NCBI RefSeq assembly: GCF_029227915.1
Contig: NC_079875.1
Location: forward strand, 26,234,001 to 26,298,000
DNA length: 64,000 bases
Direction: 5' to 3'
Source: Hydractinia symbiolongicarpus
Taxonomy: Eukaryota > Cnidaria > Hydrozoa > Anthoathecata > Hydractiniidae
The first letter of the stretch is position 1. Every line of letters begins with the position of its first letter. A program made the position numbers and the translations under genes. Shown piece after piece: positions 22,657 to 32,127 of the stretch. Under the pieces are notes generated by a model. The model saw only the letters and a program-made list of their open reading frames with translations, was not told the origin of the DNA and did no database searches.

Positions 22657-23055
22657 ATGGAACAACAAGATAATATTGTCAATGAAGAGTCTAATGTCAC
22701 CGAGAGTTTTGAATTAGAAGAACAAAATAATGAAACTGCTGGAGACTCTAATAAGCCAGCATGTGAGCCAGCTGGAGAAAACTCGTTTTACGAGCCAGCT
22801 ATGAGAGAGGAGGAGGATGTAACTCCAAGGCGAAAGGTAAGGTCTTCCAAAAAGAAGTCCAAAAAAGGGAGGAAAAGAAAAAGATCTCCATCCTCCTCCT
22901 CGTCTTCTTCTTCAGATAGCTCTTCAGATGAATCAGGAGAGGAAAACAAAATGGTAAAACGATTTAAGATAGTTCCCAAAACAGAGGAACACAAGTGGAA
23001 ACTCCCAACTGGGATGGCAGATTATGCCAACCAGCATTTTCAGAATTATATATAG
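22657..23055 (+). pseudogene. DIRS-like Gag, N-terminal part only
   Basis: The ATG at 22,657 opens a 132-codon frame: acidic N-terminus, a basic segment KKKSKKGRKRKR, a run of serines, then KWKLPTGMADYANQHFQNYI and stop. The ending WxLPxxMADYANxHFxxYI is the start of the conserved block in gag proteins of invertebrate DIRS-like elements that I recognise. In full-length versions another several hundred residues follow, and here they are missing. The polybasic stretch would serve as a nuclear signal. No other pol domain follows within 1 kb. Confidence 0.55.
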
Positions 23056-23650
23056 TTGTCTATGCTAATTTGAAAAACATTCATGTACCTAGTATCACTT
23101 ATCTGCATTATATTCTGCATAAATAATTAAGCAATACTATTCAGAATCCTGAAAGGAGCAGATTTAACTAATATTATTTTTCATTACTTTGCAGGTTACG
23201 CATACAAATTGGACAATGTGTCCAATGGCTCCCGCACTGTGCTATTTTGTCGTTACGAATAAATGTATGTATATACATTCATTTTATTAATTATTTATTT
23301 ATTCATTTTGCGTGACAGACAGACAGACGTTTACAGGTATAATATAGATGGGTTATTGGCTTGAAACTTTTATGGGGTGTTTTTGGACTAGTCTTAAGAA
23401 CAAAGAATATATTGCAAACTATTTTTTACAGGTCTGGTACCAAGCAAAACAACTTCTGACATGGAAATAAATGTATGTACCAATAATTTTATGTATATTT
23501 TTCTTAACTTATTTCTTAATTTATTTATTATTTAGTCTAACCTGGTAAGCATTCAAGCAGTATTATAAGATGCTAGTTTTTAAAACAGTGAAACTGTTTA
23601 CTATTTACTCTTCTGGCATCCTTGTTCTGACAAATGCTACAATTGAGCTG
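23056..23650. other. No gene seen
   Basis: AT-rich DNA with a TTGGACAATGTGTCCAA near-palindrome at about 23,207 and a (GACA)n patch near 23,317. Nothing coding. Confidence 0.4.
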
Positions 23651-23860
23651 TTAGAAAATAATTTTTAGGGCAAACTTATATTTCTTTATATGATGGAGTT
23701 TTTCCACAACCAAAGTTGACAAAAGTGATTCATAACTTTTGCTGCTCAAACCAAGACTACATAAACTTCTAACATGTGCTTTAACATCGTTGTAAAATCG
23801 ACTTAGAACAGATAGTTGTTCACGACATTCGACATTCCTGTTAAATTTCTGTACTTTCAA
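23651..23860 (-). pseudogene. BEL/Pao-type gag fragment
   Basis: The minus-strand frame reads LSVLSRFYNDVKAHVRSL and SLGLSSKSYESLLSTLVVEKL. This follows the pattern LRxFYDxVxxHxRxLxxLGxxxxSYxxLLxPLVxEKL of the DUF1759-type gag region in BEL/Pao retrotransposons. Only about 70 residues remain. An ORF without ATG on the same strand (about 23,870-24,070, acidic, DETIDLIEDENEVAKTYDKEK) lies upstream and is unassigned. Confidence 0.5.
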
Positions 23861-24082
23861 TTAGTTATTGTTTTTATGGCTTTTCTTTTGCAATATTTAG
23901 GAATAAGTGTTAAGCCGTTGTTACTCCTAATTTCAAAAACTTTCTCTTTATCATAAGTCTTTGCGACCTCATTTTCATCCTCTATTAAATCTATAGTTTC
24001 ATCTTCTGTTTCTTCATTATTAGTATTAAATAATTTTTTTGAATTTTTATATGTTTTTTCAACTATATTTCTTTAAAGAAAC

Positions 24083-24808
24083 ATGAGACAGCTGTATGTC
24101 ACGGATATAGAGAAGCCTACGATTTTTGACGATTACCTAGGGCAGGACACGAGAATTGCCCTGAAATCGATAAGTATCTGGCCCGTATGGCTGAACCTTT
24201 ACAGCGACAATGATTTTGTTATTCGTAGGACAGGGCCTGATCAGACAGAAACTAGAATTGAAATTATGAACGGTCTATACAGGATAGAGGATTTGGCAAC
24301 CATCGTCAACAGTCAGGCAGGGGACAAGATCAAATTGTTTGTATTAACAAATGGACTCTGCAGACTTAGGGTTAGTGACGGGTATACTGTGGTAATCCAT
24401 CGAAAACTGCAGGAGCTTATGGGGCTACCCTACGACCCTGCAAAAAAGTATTTTCTTGCAGTAGATATGGGCCAAGTAGGCCTCAAGAATGCTTCCAAAC
24501 GGATACAGTATAAGGTGCACAAACATGAGTGCATCAAACTCCTGGCAGAGTCGAAGCTAGACACTGTTAACGATAAGATCTCCAGAGCGATCCAAGATGG
24601 TACAATTTCAGACTACGAGTTTACATGGATCATCCAGGAAAAACAACGCTACATGTTGCTCAAGGAGCAGATCCGACAACGAACGAAAAAAGCTGAGGAA
24701 GCCATCAACGAGAAAGAACGCGCAGAGTTGGTGGCGCAAGGCAAGCAAGAAGCCAAAGATGAAATTTTTAAAAAACTGCAATCTGCGCAGTATGCCAGCG
24801 CTACTTAG
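24083..24808 (+). CDS. Virus-like jelly-roll-type structural protein candidate, 241 aa
   Basis: The ATG at 24,083 gives a single intact 241-codon frame. Residues about 20-125 are beta-rich: ALKSISIWPVWLNLY, RIEIMNGLYRIEDLATIVN, KIKLFVLTNGLCRLRV and LQELMGLP. This layout (IALKSISxW..., NGLYxIEDLxxIVN, Lx..DGYxVxxxxxLxELMG) resembles a family I know from cnidarian genome proteins with a virus-like fibre or capsid-type domain; that assignment is from memory and moderate. Residues about 180-241 are a charged helix (KEQIRQRTKKAEEAINEKERAEL), probably coiled coil. The 3' end faces the minus-strand gene at 24,851 (42 bp apart). Base composition is richer in G+C than flanking DNA, suggesting a recent arrival. 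No catalytic motif. Confidence 0.55.
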   Translation: MRQLYVTDIEKPTIFDDYLGQDTRIALKSISIWPVWLNLYSDNDFVIRRTGPDQTETRIEIMNGLYRIEDLATIVNSQAGDKIKLFVLTNGLCRLRVSDGYTVVIHRKLQELMGLPYDPAKKYFLAVDMGQVGLKNASKRIQYKVHKHECIKLLAESKLDTVNDKISRAIQDGTISDYEFTWIIQEKQRYMLLKEQIRQRTKKAEEAINEKERAELVAQGKQEAKDEIFKKLQSAQYASAT

Positions 24809-24850
24809 AGTCTCCACCCGCCTACAGAGTCTAATATGTTGGTCAATATA

Positions 24851-25117
24851 CTAGACGATCACTTCTCCCGTATCTTGATCTATGAGCAAGTCGCCATCAT
24901 GTACGACACGTCGCTGTTTTTTAGCGAGATCCCTCAAATATTGTTCAAGATTTTTCTCCCATGCAATTTTAACACAAGGCTCGCAGTAAGGCCCGTCCGT
25001 TTGTGTCGATGCATCCTCATACTTGACCTTGCGTATGGCTTCAACAACGTCTATTCGCTTCAACGTAGAGTACCCTTTGAGACCTAAGGCCTTAGCTTCT
25101 TGTCGCAGTTTGTCCAT
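24851..25117 (-). CDS. Small SAP/LEM-like protein, 88 aa
   Basis: The ATG at 25,117 starts MDKLRQEAKALGLKGYSTLKRIDVVEAI, a helix-extended loop-helix of the SAP/Rho-N type that usually binds DNA or other nucleic acid. A C-x2-C pair (CEPC) and a charged helical part (NLEQYLRDLAKKQRRVVHDGD) follow, ending in an acidic tail. LRxxAKxxGLxGYSxLxRxxL N-termini are frequent in virus-derived elements of cnidarians (recalled, not searched). The start codon overlaps the end of the membrane-protein gene at 25,092-25,304 by 26 bp in another frame, which is viral-style compaction. Confidence 0.55.
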   Translation of the reverse strand: MDKLRQEAKALGLKGYSTLKRIDVVEAIRKVKYEDASTQTDGPYCEPCVKIAWEKNLEQYLRDLAKKQRRVVHDGDLLIDQDTGEVIV

Positions 25118-25304
25118 TTGTTTCTTCTTCTAGTTCTTTAATTCTCTCTACTAGAGCGTTGATATCACTCTCACACTCCTTTTCTTTCGCACTTTTCATC
25201 ACAAGTGCGGTAGAGGTGAGGGCTAGGGCATATCCCACACTTCCAAAAAACGTTACAAGCATAAAATTTGTGTACCAATCCAGCGATGTCTTGTTGCTTG
25301 ACAT
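25092..25304 (-). CDS. Small single-pass membrane protein, 70 aa (paralogue A)
   Basis: The ATG at 25,304 follows TATAATAA. The protein begins MSSNKTSLDWYTNFML and has a hydrophobic segment (LVTFFGSVGYALALTSTALVM, residues about 16-37), then a charged coiled-coil-like tail (KEKECESDINALVERIKELEEE). It is a tandem duplicate of the gene at 25,354-25,587, with identical start region MSSNKT and ten or more shared upstream bases. Function unknown. The size and topology suit a small virion or host-membrane protein. Confidence 0.55.
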   Translation of the reverse strand: MSSNKTSLDWYTNFMLVTFFGSVGYALALTSTALVMKSAKEKECESDINALVERIKELEEETNGQTATRS

Positions 25305-25353
25305 TTATTATACCAGCAATACGTTTGTTTTTCTCGCAGCAATTTTTATTTAT

Positions 25354-25587
25354 TTAGTTTTTGCGCACCATTTCTTCTGGATCGTCAATTCTCTCTACTA
25401 TAGCGTTGATAACCCTCTCACACTCTTCTTCTTTCATACTTTTCAGCACAAGTTCGGTAGAGGTGAGGGCTAGGGCAGCTATCACAAGCGCGATAGAGGT
25501 GAGGGCTAGGACAGCTCCCACACCTACAAAAAACGTTATAAGTATAAAAACTGTGTACCAATCTTGCGCTGTCTTATTGCTTGACAT
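25354..25587 (-). CDS. Small membrane protein, 77 aa (paralogue B, with internal repeat)
   Basis: The ATG at 25,587 is in the same TATAATAA context as its neighbour. It starts MSSNKTAQDWYTVFIL and carries a longer hydrophobic stretch in which ALTSxxLVxA is duplicated (LALTSIALVIA then LALTSTELVLK). The ending is a charged helix (EEECERVINAIVERIDDPEEM). The internal duplication adds about 13 residues relative to paralogue A, perhaps making two membrane passes. It is first in the minus-strand cluster 25,587 to 24,851, so a promoter should lie just to its right, near the palindrome at 25,630-25,656. Confidence 0.55.
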   Translation of the reverse strand: MSSNKTAQDWYTVFILITFFVGVGAVLALTSIALVIAALALTSTELVLKSMKEEECERVINAIVERIDDPEEMVRKN

Positions 25588-25629
25588 TTATTATACGTAC
25601 ATTCAGACTTCAACTAACAACGGTCGCAA

Positions 25630-25656
25630 TTTGAGTAGGGAATTTCCCTACTCAAA
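25630..25656. promoter_or_regulatory. 27-bp palindrome beside the virus-like gene cluster
   Basis: TTTGAGTAGGGAA and its exact reverse complement flank a single central base. It lies 43 bp upstream of the minus-strand start at 25,587 and 10 bp before the 30-bp tandem repeat. Such a hairpin could be a terminus, replication start or regulator binding site. No direct evidence. Confidence 0.45.
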
Positions 25657-25665
25657 CAGATTTGT

Positions 25666-25905
25666 CGAGTGCCGTCATGATGTCAGCAGTTTTGTCGAGT
25701 GTCGTCATTTTTGATGATGTCATGTCGGGTGCCGTCATTTTTGATGATGTCATGTCGGGTGCCGTCATTTTTGATGATGTCAGCAGTTTTGTCGAGTGTC
25801 GTCATTTTTGATGATGTCATGTCGGGTGCCGTCATTTTTGATGATGTCATGTCGAGTGCTGTCATTTTTGATGATGTCATGTCGTGTGCCGTCATCATGT
25901 CACGT
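25666..25905. repeat. 30-bp tandem repeat, about 7-8 units
   Basis: The unit is close to GTCATTTTTGATGATGTCAT plus GTCGGGTGCC. Two units are replaced by a variant with GTCAGCAGTTTTGTCGAGTG. As 30 is a multiple of three, both strands stay open (DDVMSGAVIF on plus, DMTSSKMTAP on minus), but these frames are a by-product of the repeat. Confidence 0.85.
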
Positions 25906-26040
25906 GACTTGTTTACGCATTTGAGGTATGATGAAATCTGTGATGTCACAGCTTTTTTAAGGGGTCTAAAAGCAGCGTTTTTTAATAGGGGTTTGACCGT
26001 TGAAAACCTAAAACCTGTACATATTCATCCCCTACTCTAG

Positions 26041-27033
26041 CTACAGGGTAAATATCTTGGTATTCAAAATAAAAAGTATATGTTGTAAATGTGTAAAATT
26101 ACCTTCTTGTCTTCTTTATTGTTAGGATGTGTACTTACGGTAAGTTTTTACGTTTAGAATAGCGGTGATCCTAGTAGGAAGTAAAATATAATTTGCTTAG
26201 TAGGATTCTTTAACCGTTTCTTCATTATAAATAGAAATAAGGTGTTTTTATGATATATAATATATATTTATACAGATAAAAAGACAGCTAATTCTTTCCA
26301 GTTTAAATATGTCTCCACATGCAAGAGGAATGGTGTAATACTTTGAATGGACCTAAAAACTGGCTGCTCATAAATTATTCAGATTCGGTCTTATTCTGAC
26401 TCATTTCGTCTAGAAACAAACAAAAAATCGACTGTATTGAAGCTGTAAACTAAGCGATTTAATTAGCTTCTATTTATCTTTCATTCTGTTAAAATTAAAA
26501 TTGTATGATAATCAGAAGTGTCTGGATCACCTACTTAATTTACAATTTGTAGTTGTATTTTTTTAGACTAATAATGACTTTTGTGCCCTAGGGAATGGTG
26601 AGACACTTTGGGGAAGATAATGACATCAATTTCAAAATTGAGGCTAGTGATCAACACACATCTGTAACAGTGATATTGAATCAATTCACGAGGTATGAGA
26701 AAATTGGAAATTGTGTTTTTAAATCGTCCACTATGTTTTTTTTCAGATAGGGAAATTTTTTTTATAAATGAGAACAAAATCATCAAAATCTTAATAAAAT
26801 TTTAATATCTAGCCTTAAATTTCTCAGATGCAATTTTATTAGACGTTGATTTTAAAAAGAAAACTCGCCCATAACAGAAAAAAAGTATAATAAAAAAGTG
26901 TTTTTGTTCAGATAAACACAGCAAAGCTCTTTCGTTTATTAAAGTAAAACACAATATATTACATCCTAAATAAGAAATTAAAATAAAGGTTAAATATAAT
27001 TAAGAAGTATCAACAAGTTTAGCAAATATCGAC
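26041..27033. other. No gene seen
   Basis: AT-rich DNA. The minus-strand frame at 26,568-26,786 has no recognisable features. Confidence 0.4.
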
Positions 27034-27333
27034 AAGTTTAGCAGAGTCAAATTGACTCGAAAGCACGATGCCTATTTCGACACAGTGTCATTTTGACTTC
27101 TCTCTCTCTCTCTCTTTTGTTTAAATAAATCAATATACGTAATATCGTCACTCTAAAACTGCACTGTAAAATAATTACTCTTTGGTGTCCTATTTTACGC
27201 ACCCATCAACGGGAGTCATTCTTTAAAGTTCAGAATTGCCCTCTTTTAGATTTAAAAATGAGTCATTTCGATTTGCTACTAGATTCATTGCAAATTGAAA
27301 CTCTGTTTGGGTCACTTTGACTCTGCTAAAGTT
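27034..27333. mobile_element. 300-bp MITE with about 20-bp inverted ends
   Basis: The left end AAGTTTAGCAGAGTCAAA and the right end, read in reverse, AACTTTAGCAGAGTCAAA match with one mismatch and continue weakly (TTGACTC versus GTGACCC). The body contains a (TC)n tract at 27,100 and repeated TTGACT words. The phrase ACAAGTTTAGCA is also found directly upstream. No coding capacity. Confidence 0.5.
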
Positions 27334-27436
27334 CTCAGACTATTAAGATAATCGAGGCTGAAGTGAAAAAAGATTTTGCTATATAAAAGAAAAGGTATAT
27401 TTTCACAATAAATATTTTCATTAAACTTTATTTCAG

Positions 27437-29365
27437 AAATCAATTACGGATGATTCGGGTTTACTACTGGAGAGTGACCAGAGCGTTTATAATTCAGATA
27501 TCTCTGAGGTGTTTGAAGCCATTGCATTACCGGATAGCATACCAATTCAAAGCACGCCACGCAATGATAGATCAAAACAAAAATCCATAGAAATTGTATT
27601 TTTTGGCCACGCGTAAGCTATTAGCATAGTCAACCTAGATCAATCTAATTTGTACTGTAAATCAATGCCTGCAATTGTAGCAGGATAAAACCCCGAAAAC
27701 GTTGGAAATATACTAGCTGATTCACGAAAAAGGTTTAATTGAAAAATTTACTTTTGACTTACTTTTGAAATGGAAAGGTGAAAATATCCTTTTTTTATTC
27801 AGAATGTTTTCCAAATTCCGAAAAATAAAAGATAATCGTGGAACCAACGCTTTAACTTTATTTGAAATGTCTCTCTCGAATAATTTAAATAAACTGTTCC
27901 AATCCCTTTTAGAAAACCAATCAAAATCCCAATAGAACCTGTTTTATTTGCGGCAAAGTGCTTAGCCGGCTTACAAGGCATATCACGAAATCTCATAAAG
28001 ATGATGACGTTGTAAAGAATGCTTTGCTAATGCCGAAAAAAGAGAAGGTTAAATGTTTTCGTAACTTTAAAAAGATTGGTATCCATCCATTGGTGTTCCC
28101 TCTGCAACGGTTTCTATGCGAAGTCTTTCAAAACAAGACATATGAAAGACAGTGGTAACGATTCTTGTTTCTCCGAAGTTGGTGTTCCACTGCCTTTACT
28201 TGGACAGGAATTTAAAAAATTAAAAGCAAAATTCAAAGAAGATATCCTGAGTCGTGTGAGAAACGATCCAATCGGGATAACTACTAAATCCGATGAAATC
28301 ATTTTAATGATTGGGTCAAGATTGTATGAAAAAGTTGAAAGGCGACAAGACAAAAAGCAGGAAATTCAGAATACGGTCCGAACTGATATGCGACGGTTGT
28401 CTCATCTGTACACGCATTTCAAAATCAAAATTTCTAATCAAAAAAGGTAAATGCTGTTCATGGCATTCCATCAGTTATGTTCATCAGAACAAATTTCGAT
28501 GCGTTAAAAGACGCAATAGAGCTGTACACGGATTCTAATGCTGAACAGAAAAAGGCATGATTGAAAGCGGCATTGTGCTATCTTATATCTGGTAGTGCTA
28601 AGAAATGTGTGGGACACTTTTTAGCACAGGATAAAGATGACGTTGCCAAACAGTTTTGTAAAATATAAAAAAACCAGCATAATTCCCAATCGAACAAACC
28701 ATAAAGATCATCAGATAGCATACTGTCAGCGCGGTTAAGCGGTTCGAAGAGAATCCCTTTATAATCTGGGATAGCCATATCTTTATAAAACTTCGAGATT
28801 GTACTTGCACGCGACTCACGTTATTTAACAGGAGACGTGGAGGTGAACCTGCCCGTCTTCTATTGGGTGAATGGCAAGAAGCAGAGGAGGCAACGTGGCT
28901 TGATAAGCGAAGATTTGATGTCACTGATAATGTTGGAGATTTAAAAATAACTTATCAATCTGGTAAGGGAGTGAATGATCTTGTGCCGGTGCTCATCCCA
29001 AAGGACATTTTCTTCGCCATGAGAAGGCTAGCTGAAAGAGATTAGACGAAATGTTGGTATTTCTGAAACCAATCCTTACTTATTTCCAAGTACCCAAAAT
29101 TCGGATGGCACTTTTCTTGTTGGCACAGTCGTTCAAATGTTTGCGAATATCTCCCTATCAAAGACAAATCGAGAATAACATGTACAACTAATAGCAGCCA
29201 TAGACTCAGCACTCTCATAACCACTATCGATTTGACAGATGCAGAAAGGGAATTAGTGTATAAACATTTTTCGTAATAGGAACGAAAAGGTATACCAAGC
29301 ACCCGTCGCACATCAACAGTTAAGTTCAACGGGGAAGCATTTACTAAATATTGACACAGGTATGT
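27437..29365 (+). pseudogene. Crypton-like tyrosine-recombinase protein, multi-exon, broken
   Basis: Ordered plus-strand pieces are: 27,437-27,616 (SITDDSGLLLESDQS, exon-like after a CAG); 27,924-28,000, a CxxC...H...H finger CFICGKVLSRLTRHITKSH; 28,076-28,450 with a second C2H2-like CSLCNGFYAKSFKTRHM and SDEIILMIGSRLYEK; 28,460-28,680 (NFDALKDAIELYTD); 28,810-29,045 with TLFNRRRGGEPARLLLGEW, the likely first catalytic arginine box; and about 29,230-29,365 with LTDAERELVYKHF and NEKVYQAPVAHQQLSSTGK, where HF...VY would be the H...Y box. These features fit the zinc-finger plus tyrosine-recombinase-like proteins of fish and cnidarians (Crypton-type). The family assignment is inference. At least four frameshifts or stops, and a patch at 28,680-28,800 that fits no frame, show decay. 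Confidence 0.5.
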
Positions 29366-30600
29366 GATACTTTTGGCCTTTATTACGTTACACTAACTTT
29401 AATTCCTGCTTTGCTAACGCCAATACCTACTGACTGTTTATGTATCTGGAGGCAAGAACCAGTTTTTTTTTTGATTTTTAGGTTTGTTTAAATAAGATTT
29501 TGCCTAATTTGTATAAGGTTCCGATTAAGAAAAACTGCTGGAGATATAAATGTGATTGAGATAAAAATGTGATTTTTATCTGATTGTAGCTCACACTGTA
29601 TAAAAGATCTGTGCTATTGCATATAGAATATATTAGAACCATTGAAATATTTGTACTTTATTGCATGCAAAGTTCGCGGCATCTAAATTTCGTGGTTCAA
29701 GCAAAAGAAACGTTTTTCCGCTTCCAAAGTTCAAGTTTCGTAAATGTGCTGCTATTGAAGGAAAATTAACGACGAGGCTCGGACCTCGTGATTGCGAAGC
29801 AAACTTCAGGCAACGGCCCATATTTTTGTAAAAAAAATAATTTTTTATGCATTTAAGTTTCGCGATTGTTCTGAAGATCTATTTTTCGCGAAATTTTCAC
29901 GCCACAAATTTTTGGGCAACAAAGTAGTATGCGTTTTGTTAACGTTTTTCTGTTATAGTGTTCCATTCATATATTTGTAGCAAACTAAAACACACACACC
30001 CTAAGAGAATCCTCTTCCTGATATTAACAGGGTCCCTTGATGTTAGAGAGAATACAAAAGATAAAAAGACGGATCTACCAGTTGGCAGTTTGTCGGTTAC
30101 GGAAAAGGCAGCAATGGTTCACTCATGTGAGAGCAAATTTCCATTAAAACTTGTCCTCTTAGCGGAAAAAATGTGAAACCGTTTAAACCATCATTGTCCG
30201 CTGTGGACAATTCTAAACCAATCAGAACACAGGCCTTGCGTTCATAGCTAGACTATTGGCGAGTTGATTTAATGAAAATTCGACGTGAACAAAGCTATTC
30301 CTTTTTGGGAAAGCGTCTGTTTAGCGCATCAAACATTACATTTTAATTCTTTCAAAAAAAAGATCTCTGGAAATTCGCTTCAGTTATTATTATTATAATT
30401 AACCTTTTTTTTATTATCTTAATTATCATTAGTAAATTTTAGATTGTGATGGTTTAATGTAAATGGAATAAATTCTATAGTCATTTTGTTTCTACAACTT
30501 CTTAATGTTTTTTTATTATATAATTGGAAAGGAAAACATTAGGTGATCATAAACAGTTTTCTCTTGTGGCAAAAATAACTTGTCATACACTCCTGTAAAA
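29366..30600. other. No gene seen
   Basis: Contains AT-rich and TTTCGCGA-like words (29,650-29,920) that resemble dispersed repeat ends, but no complete element. Confidence 0.35.
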
Positions 30601-30609
30601 ATAAGTGCA

Positions 30610-31115
30610 AGATAATTGTCATTTAGGGACGACAACCTCGTTTCTATATATTTTAGCCGTAATATTGATAAATGAAGCTTTAAAAAAAGAAAAAAAAATG
30701 ACGAGTGTCTAGTATATTTGCGATTTTTCGTATTGATGCAGGATAATTGTACTTTAGGGTCAACAACTTCGTCTCAGGTTCTTACATCTTAGCCGTGGAA
30801 TTGATAAACGAGGCATTTCAAAGTGACGAGTGTATGATATATTTGCGATTTTTTGTATTGATAGAAGATAATTCTCATTTACGGACGACAACCTCGTCCC
30901 AGGTTCTATATATTTCGGCCGTAGAATTGATAAATAAGGCATTTAAAATTGACGAGTGTCTCATATATTTGCAATATTTCGGATTAATACAGGATAATTC
31001 TACTTTAGAGTCAACCTCCTCTCAGGTTCTGTATATTTTGGCCGTGGAATTGATAAACGAGGCATTTCAAAATAATAAGTGTTATATATTTGCGATTTTT
31101 CGTAAATATCGTTTT
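30610..31115 (+). repeat. 124-bp satellite array A, about 4 units
   Basis: Each unit contains GATAATTGTCATTTAGGG, ACAACCTCGTCTCAGGTTCT, TATATTTTAGCCGTA, ATTGATAAACGAGGCATTT, GACGAGTGT and TTTGCGATTTTTCGTATTGA. The same unit forms array B at 55,925-57,130 in the same orientation. Units vary by about 10-15%. Confidence 0.85.
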
Positions 31116-31180
31116 ACTGACGGAATCAGCCTCTCAAAAAACCCACCCTGCCAGGGGGTGGCTTCGATGTTAAAAGTCCA

Positions 31181-31852
31181 TTAGGTGCCGTGTGCACTAG
31201 CAAATTCTTGAGTCTGAGTACTTGTAAAGTTTGATCCATTGTCTGAATTAATTCGTAAGACATTAACGCATGCATCACCAGAATAACCAGTGACGATGTC
31301 CAAATAAATAGCGCGAGAACTTGCACAAGTGACAAGGACAAGCCAAGCTTTATGTGCAGTTTTATCCGCACTATGTACATCTTTAAGGGCAATAGGTTCA
31401 GCGTAATCAATGCCAACATTTGTAAACGCAAAGTTTCTTGATGAACGGAAAGCCGGGAGACTTGGTTGTCCTGGGTAGTTAAGGCTTTCCTTGTAAAAGT
31501 CGACATCGATAACAATTTCGCAAGAACTTCGTAAATGATTGCGAACATTTGGGATCCAGTATTCACGTCTAATTTCAAGCAGTGTATCTTTCGGGCCATT
31601 ATGTCCTGCTGTAACATGAGCATCCCATATTATCAAGTTTGTAATAATACTATCCTTGGATAAAAAATGGGATACTTCGTAGAATGGGACAAAGGTGCAT
31701 ATTCCAAACGACCTTTGCAAAATAAAACATCGTTATGGTCTTGAAATACGCTTAACTCCTTGCGAAGTCTTTCCAACTTGCGATCATCTACCAAACATTT
31801 TTGTGCATGTTGTAACCATAACAATTAAGCAAAGCTAAGCTCGTTTACATCT
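31181..31852 (-). pseudogene. BEL/Pao retrotransposon integrase remnant
   Basis: Minus-strand frames give LLWLQHAQKC, LRKELSVFQDHNDVLFCKGRL, then HVTAGHNGPKDTLLEIRREYWIPNVRNHLRSS (histidine-bearing zinc-binding and core entry), FTNVGIDYAEPI (first catalytic Asp) and INSDNGSNFTS (second catalytic Asp). These are typical of BEL/Pao integrases, including the YPGQPSLPAFR segment before the core. The C-terminal glutamate block is absent: the frame stops at 31,181 just before satellite array A. A short deletion precedes INSDNG. The upstream side is cut at 31,852 by the copia 5' LTR. Confidence 0.7.
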
Positions 31853-32050
31853 TGTTGAAATATGTGACGCTCACTTGCTATCTTTTATTTAGTTGTGAAC
31901 CGGTGGTTCTATTATTTTATGTTAGAACTGTCACGTGCATTATATTACGCACATTTTTTTTATTCTCTATTTTTTTTCTGTAATCAACTTGTTCTTTATG
32001 AGAGAAAAAGTACTCTATGAGTGAGAAACTCTGTGTGTCTGTTTTTATCA
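31853..32050 (+). repeat. Copia 5' LTR
   Basis: It begins TGTTGAAATATGTGACGC and ends ..TTTTATCA directly before the primer-binding site, 198 bp in all. The first 167 bases match the 3' LTR (36,086-36,252) with about 5-6 differences. Confidence 0.85.
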
Positions 32051-32064
32051 GGTTATGGGCCCAG
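32051..32064 (+). promoter_or_regulatory. Copia primer-binding site
   Basis: GGTTATGGGCCCAG is complementary to the anticodon stem-loop of eukaryotic initiator tRNA-Met (GGGCCCAUAACC), the half-tRNA priming mode known from Drosophila copia. It starts directly at the LTR end. Confidence 0.8.
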
Positions 32065-32127
32065 ACACTTTTTAATGTTATATCGAGTGCTGAAATAATT
32101 TTGTTTTGTTGAATTTGATTTTTTACG

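Noticed and set aside
25666-25905. 30-bp repeats as a CRISPR array
   Set aside because: Units are directly adjacent without unique spacers, in eukaryotic DNA. It is a plain tandem repeat.
25699-26040. 113-codon plus-strand frame and its minus-strand mirror over the tandem repeat
   Set aside because: Both follow from the 30-bp period and have no protein-like features beyond the repeat.
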